This document shows, piece by piece, positions 7,444-9,229 of a stretch of 9,229 nucleotides of DNA (its first letter is position 1; each line of letters opens with the position of its first letter). Below the pieces are notes generated by a model. It did not search any database. It worked only from the letters and a program-made list of their open reading frames with translations, and was not told the DNA's origin. The stretch spans positions 1 through 9,229 of the forward strand of contig JAJYCH010000125.1 in the NCBI GenBank assembly GCA_021778575.1, in the 5' to 3' direction. The stretch comes from Planctomycetota bacterium (GTDB lineage: Bacteria; Planctomycetota; Planctomycetia; Isosphaerales; Isosphaeraceae). Both the position numbers and the translations under genes were made by a program.

Positions 7444-7782
7444 ATGGCCGCTGGTCAGAGTCTGATCGCGCTCAACGATCTGCTTGCTCCCGCCGAAGAG
7501 TTCGCGATCGTCGCGGGGGACGACCCGATCGAGTTTCGAGCCGCCCTGCGGCTGATCTATCACAAATTCCGGCCGCACAAGGTCGTGGCGCCGGTTCCCG
7601 GGGTCGTCTCGGACGAGTTGCTGAGCCTCGTCCCCCTCCTGGCGGACCGGAAGGCGACGCGTGGTGAGGTCACGACCTATCTCTGCAAGAATTTTGCTTG
7701 CCTGGCGCCGATCGTTGGCGTCGAGGCACTCCGGCGCGAGCTACGGATTGAAGAACCGATCGAGCCGGGGCCTTCCGCCTGA
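7444..7782 (+). CDS. C-terminal fragment of the same DUF255/YyaL-family protein
   Basis: These 112 codons are in the same frame as the upstream DUF255 gene (589 codons from its ATG) and supply the expected end of that family: GQSLIALNDLLAPAEEFAIV, a barrel-closing segment with FRPHKVVAPVPG, and CKNFACLAPI with two cysteines near the end. The codons between the TAA and this ATG (7405-7443) also read as family sequence, TLQSVYLVLAKAP. So the unit 5677-7782 is one gene of about 700 codons with one nonsense codon. If translated separately, reinitiation could use ATG 7444, which has AAGG (7435-7438) 5 nt before it. A free 112-residue fragment is unlikely to work alone. The gene ends with TGA, 55 bp before the CAP gene. 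Confidence 0.75.
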   Translation: MAAGQSLIALNDLLAPAEEFAIVAGDDPIEFRAALRLIYHKFRPHKVVAPVPGVVSDELLSLVPLLADRKATRGEVTTYLCKNFACLAPIVGVEALRRELRIEEPIEPGPSA

Positions 7783-7837
7783 ATTCGACCGGGCGAAGGC
7801 GGTCTACCGACTCTCCGATCCAGAAGGATGACGCACC

Positions 7838-8710
7838 ATGAGAGGGCTCGCTTCGACGATCATCGGTATGACAGTGCTGGGGATTTTTACGGGTTGGCTT
7901 GACCGGGCCGAGGCACAGAATCGGCCTGCCCCGTCACGCGTGGATCGTCTGCTCGCCCAGGTGGTGGAGGGTCATAATAAAGAGCGGGCCAAGCAAGGGC
8001 TTGGCCCATTGAGCGTCGAAACCCACCTGACCGAGGCCGCGCAGGTCCATGCTCGCGACATGGCCGAGCATCAGGAGATGACCCACGACGGCTCCGACGG
8101 ATCGACGGGGGCCGAGCGGGTGTCACGGACGGGATATCATTATCTGCTCACCGGAGAGAACGTCGCGCATGGCTACCGGACCTCCGCCGAGGTAATGCGC
8201 GGCTGGATGGACAGCCCGCCGCACAAAAAGAATATCCTGGCCGACTTTTCCGAGATCGGAGTCGCGGTTGCCTACGCCGAGGACGGCCGGCCGTTCTGGT
8301 GCGTCGAATTCGGCAAGCCGATGCCAAAGTTCGAGCCAATCACGGCCACGTCGGAACTCGTCAAGAAGATCAATGAAGAACGGAAGCTCGCCAAGAAACT
8401 GACGCTGATTATCGAACCGAAGCTAGCCGCCTCCGCGCAGGAGAAGGCCGCCCTCCTGGCGAAGGAGGAGAAGCCGGGGGGCGGGACCGCAACCCTCGAC
8501 GGTATTGACCAGAAAGCCTTCAAGGATCTGGCCGTCAGCACGGCCGCCGGTCAGCCCGACGCCGATGCCATGATCAAGGTGATCCTGGCCGATCCGGGAT
8601 TGAAGGAGCAGATCCTGGGCAAGTACACCAGGATCGGCACCGGTTACGCCACGTCCGAAACCGGGACGCCGTACTGGTGCGTGATCCTGGCGAATCCAGC
8701 TCGCAAGTAA
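7838..8710 (+). CDS. Exported CAP-domain (SCP/PR-1-like) protein with a degenerate second CAP copy
   Basis: 290 residues. Residues 1-26 are a signal peptide (hydrophobic 8-19, cleavage near AEA|QN). Residues 36-161 form a canonical bacterial CAP domain: HNKERAKQGLGPL, HARDMAEHQEMTHDG (H83), TGENVAHGY (E107), GWMDSPPHKKNIL (H129) and IGVAVAYAEDGRPFWCVEFG. The His/Glu cavity set is intact. Residues 172-287 align with it as a second copy: N179 with R182, LIIEPKLAASAQEKAALLA, then IGTGYATSETGTPYWCVILA. That copy has lost the GENxA segment and has L255 in place of H129. CAP proteins are extracellular and often bind lipids or other ligands; the specific job here is unknown. A strong Shine-Dalgarno AGAAGGA (7822-7828) sits 9 nt before the ATG. 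The gene ends in TAA, 7 bp from the converging neighbour. Confidence 0.9.
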   Translation: MRGLASTIIGMTVLGIFTGWLDRAEAQNRPAPSRVDRLLAQVVEGHNKERAKQGLGPLSVETHLTEAAQVHARDMAEHQEMTHDGSDGSTGAERVSRTGYHYLLTGENVAHGYRTSAEVMRGWMDSPPHKKNILADFSEIGVAVAYAEDGRPFWCVEFGKPMPKFEPITATSELVKKINEERKLAKKLTLIIEPKLAASAQEKAALLAKEEKPGGGTATLDGIDQKAFKDLAVSTAAGQPDADAMIKVILADPGLKEQILGKYTRIGTGYATSETGTPYWCVILANPARK

Positions 8711-8717
8711 AAATGGC

Positions 8718-9170
8718 TCAATAACCGTTCTGGATCGTGTTGAACGGATAAAACGGCATGAACACGTTACGCAGGCCTCCGGGTGGAGCCCAACCGTTGC
8801 CATTGCCCGGTCCAACCGGAGCCGACGGAGTATTCCCGGCGATGCCTGGCCCGTTGCTGTAACCGGCCACCGGCCCCACGCCAAACCCGTTTTGATCCGC
8901 TCGGGCCCAGACGGCCGACGGGGTCGCCTGGGTAGAAAGCGGCAACGCCCAGGGGCGACGGCCCCACGACTTGCCGTAGAGCGGAACGGGCGATTCGGCC
9001 ATCCGTTTCGATGCCCAGGCCGGCACGACCACTCCGTTGGGCGCGACCAGTTGCGTGGGGTGGGCGCCCGGGACTTCCTCGGCTGACTTGTGCTTCTTCG
9101 AGAACCAACCGGCATCGACAGCAGCCGAGGCCAGCAGGAGGCACCCGAGCGAGATTCCGATCCGTTTCAT
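8718..9170 (-). CDS. Small exported Gly/Pro/Asn-rich protein of unknown function
   Basis: 150 residues that I do not recognise. Residues 1-20 form a signal peptide (MKRIGISLGCLLLASAAVDA|GW). C10 lies inside the hydrophobic core and is not in a lipobox, so it is probably not a lipoprotein. After a basic patch (FSKKHKSAEE) comes a more ordered stretch with LVAPNGVVVPAWASKRM, then from about residue 90 a low-complexity tail rich in Gly, Pro and Asn (GPGIAGNTPSAPVGPGNGNG) ending in aromatic FMPFYPFNTIQNGY. Such composition suggests a disordered extracellular or envelope-associated protein. The start is supported by AAGGA (9178-9182 on the complement), 7 nt before the ATG. It converges on the CAP gene with only 7 bp between stop codons. 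I saw nothing else in the remaining 59 bp to the right edge. Confidence 0.7.
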   Translation of the reverse strand: MKRIGISLGCLLLASAAVDAGWFSKKHKSAEEVPGAHPTQLVAPNGVVVPAWASKRMAESPVPLYGKSWGRRPWALPLSTQATPSAVWARADQNGFGVGPVAGYSNGPGIAGNTPSAPVGPGNGNGWAPPGGLRNVFMPFYPFNTIQNGY

Positions 9171-9229
9171 CGCACGATCCTTTCCGTCGATAGACTCGAA
9201 CGGAGCGGGGCTCGATTCCTCCGTGGAAC

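Noticed and set aside
6376..7578. A 400-codon minus-strand frame opposite the DUF255 gene, spanning its internal stop
   Set aside because: The translation shows no family features, and the DUF255 homology on the plus strand continues on both sides of the stop.
7787..7804. Small inverted repeat GACCG / CGGTC just after the DUF255 C-terminal fragment
   Set aside because: Only 5 bp of stem with an 8-nt loop and no T-run; not distinguishable from chance in GC-rich sequence.
1..9229. Mobile elements, CRISPR arrays, tRNA/rRNA genes, toxin-antitoxin or defence modules
   Set aside because: I saw no direct-repeat array, transposase or integrase motifs, tRNA-like cloverleaf or recognised defence gene; the window looks like ordinary chromosomal sequence with one gene remnant.

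Overview
The window is GC-rich and densely coded. Its gene content fits a planctomycete, most likely of the Isosphaeraceae type. The pointers are a secreted redoxin, cytochrome c and copper-monooxygenase-like fusion, lipid A synthesis (lpxB), a DUF255/YyaL-type protein, a secreted CAP protein, and many predicted exported proteins. The taxonomic call is an inference from architecture and composition; there is no rRNA or other marker gene here.

Layout. (i) 1-1232, minus strand: a lipoyl-domain-like protein and a diadenosine-polyphosphate-type Nudix hydrolase share an ATGA stop/start overlap. A small hairpin follows, and then the N-terminal 100 codons of an exported protein that runs off the left edge. 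(ii) 1233-1489: a divergent intergenic region. (iii) 1490-3322, plus strand: a 610-residue exported fusion of redoxin, mono-heme cytochrome c and a copper type II monooxygenase-like module, followed by a 13-bp hairpin. (iv) 3479-5348, plus strand: lpxB and an SGNH/GDSL-family hydrolase 25 bp downstream, probably one transcript. (v) 5349-5676: no intact gene, but a minus-strand remnant of a TPR protein and a good sigma70-like promoter facing right. (vi) 5677-7782, plus strand: a DUF255 thioredoxin-domain protein split by one in-frame TAA, with the C-terminal part continuing in the same frame. (vii) 7838-8710, plus strand: an exported CAP-domain protein with a second, degenerate CAP copy. (viii) 8718-9170, minus strand: a small exported Gly/Pro/Asn-rich protein of unknown function, meeting the CAP gene tail to tail.

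The genes do not form one obvious pathway. Several act at or beyond the cytoplasmic membrane (envelope redox/copper chemistry, lipid A synthesis, secreted CAP and unknown proteins). I see no CRISPR array, transposase, integrase, tRNA, rRNA or recognisable defence system. The points most worth a second look are the nonsense codon in the DUF255 gene, the degenerate tandem CAP domain, the lipoyl-like protein without its modifiable lysine, and the TPR gene remnant.
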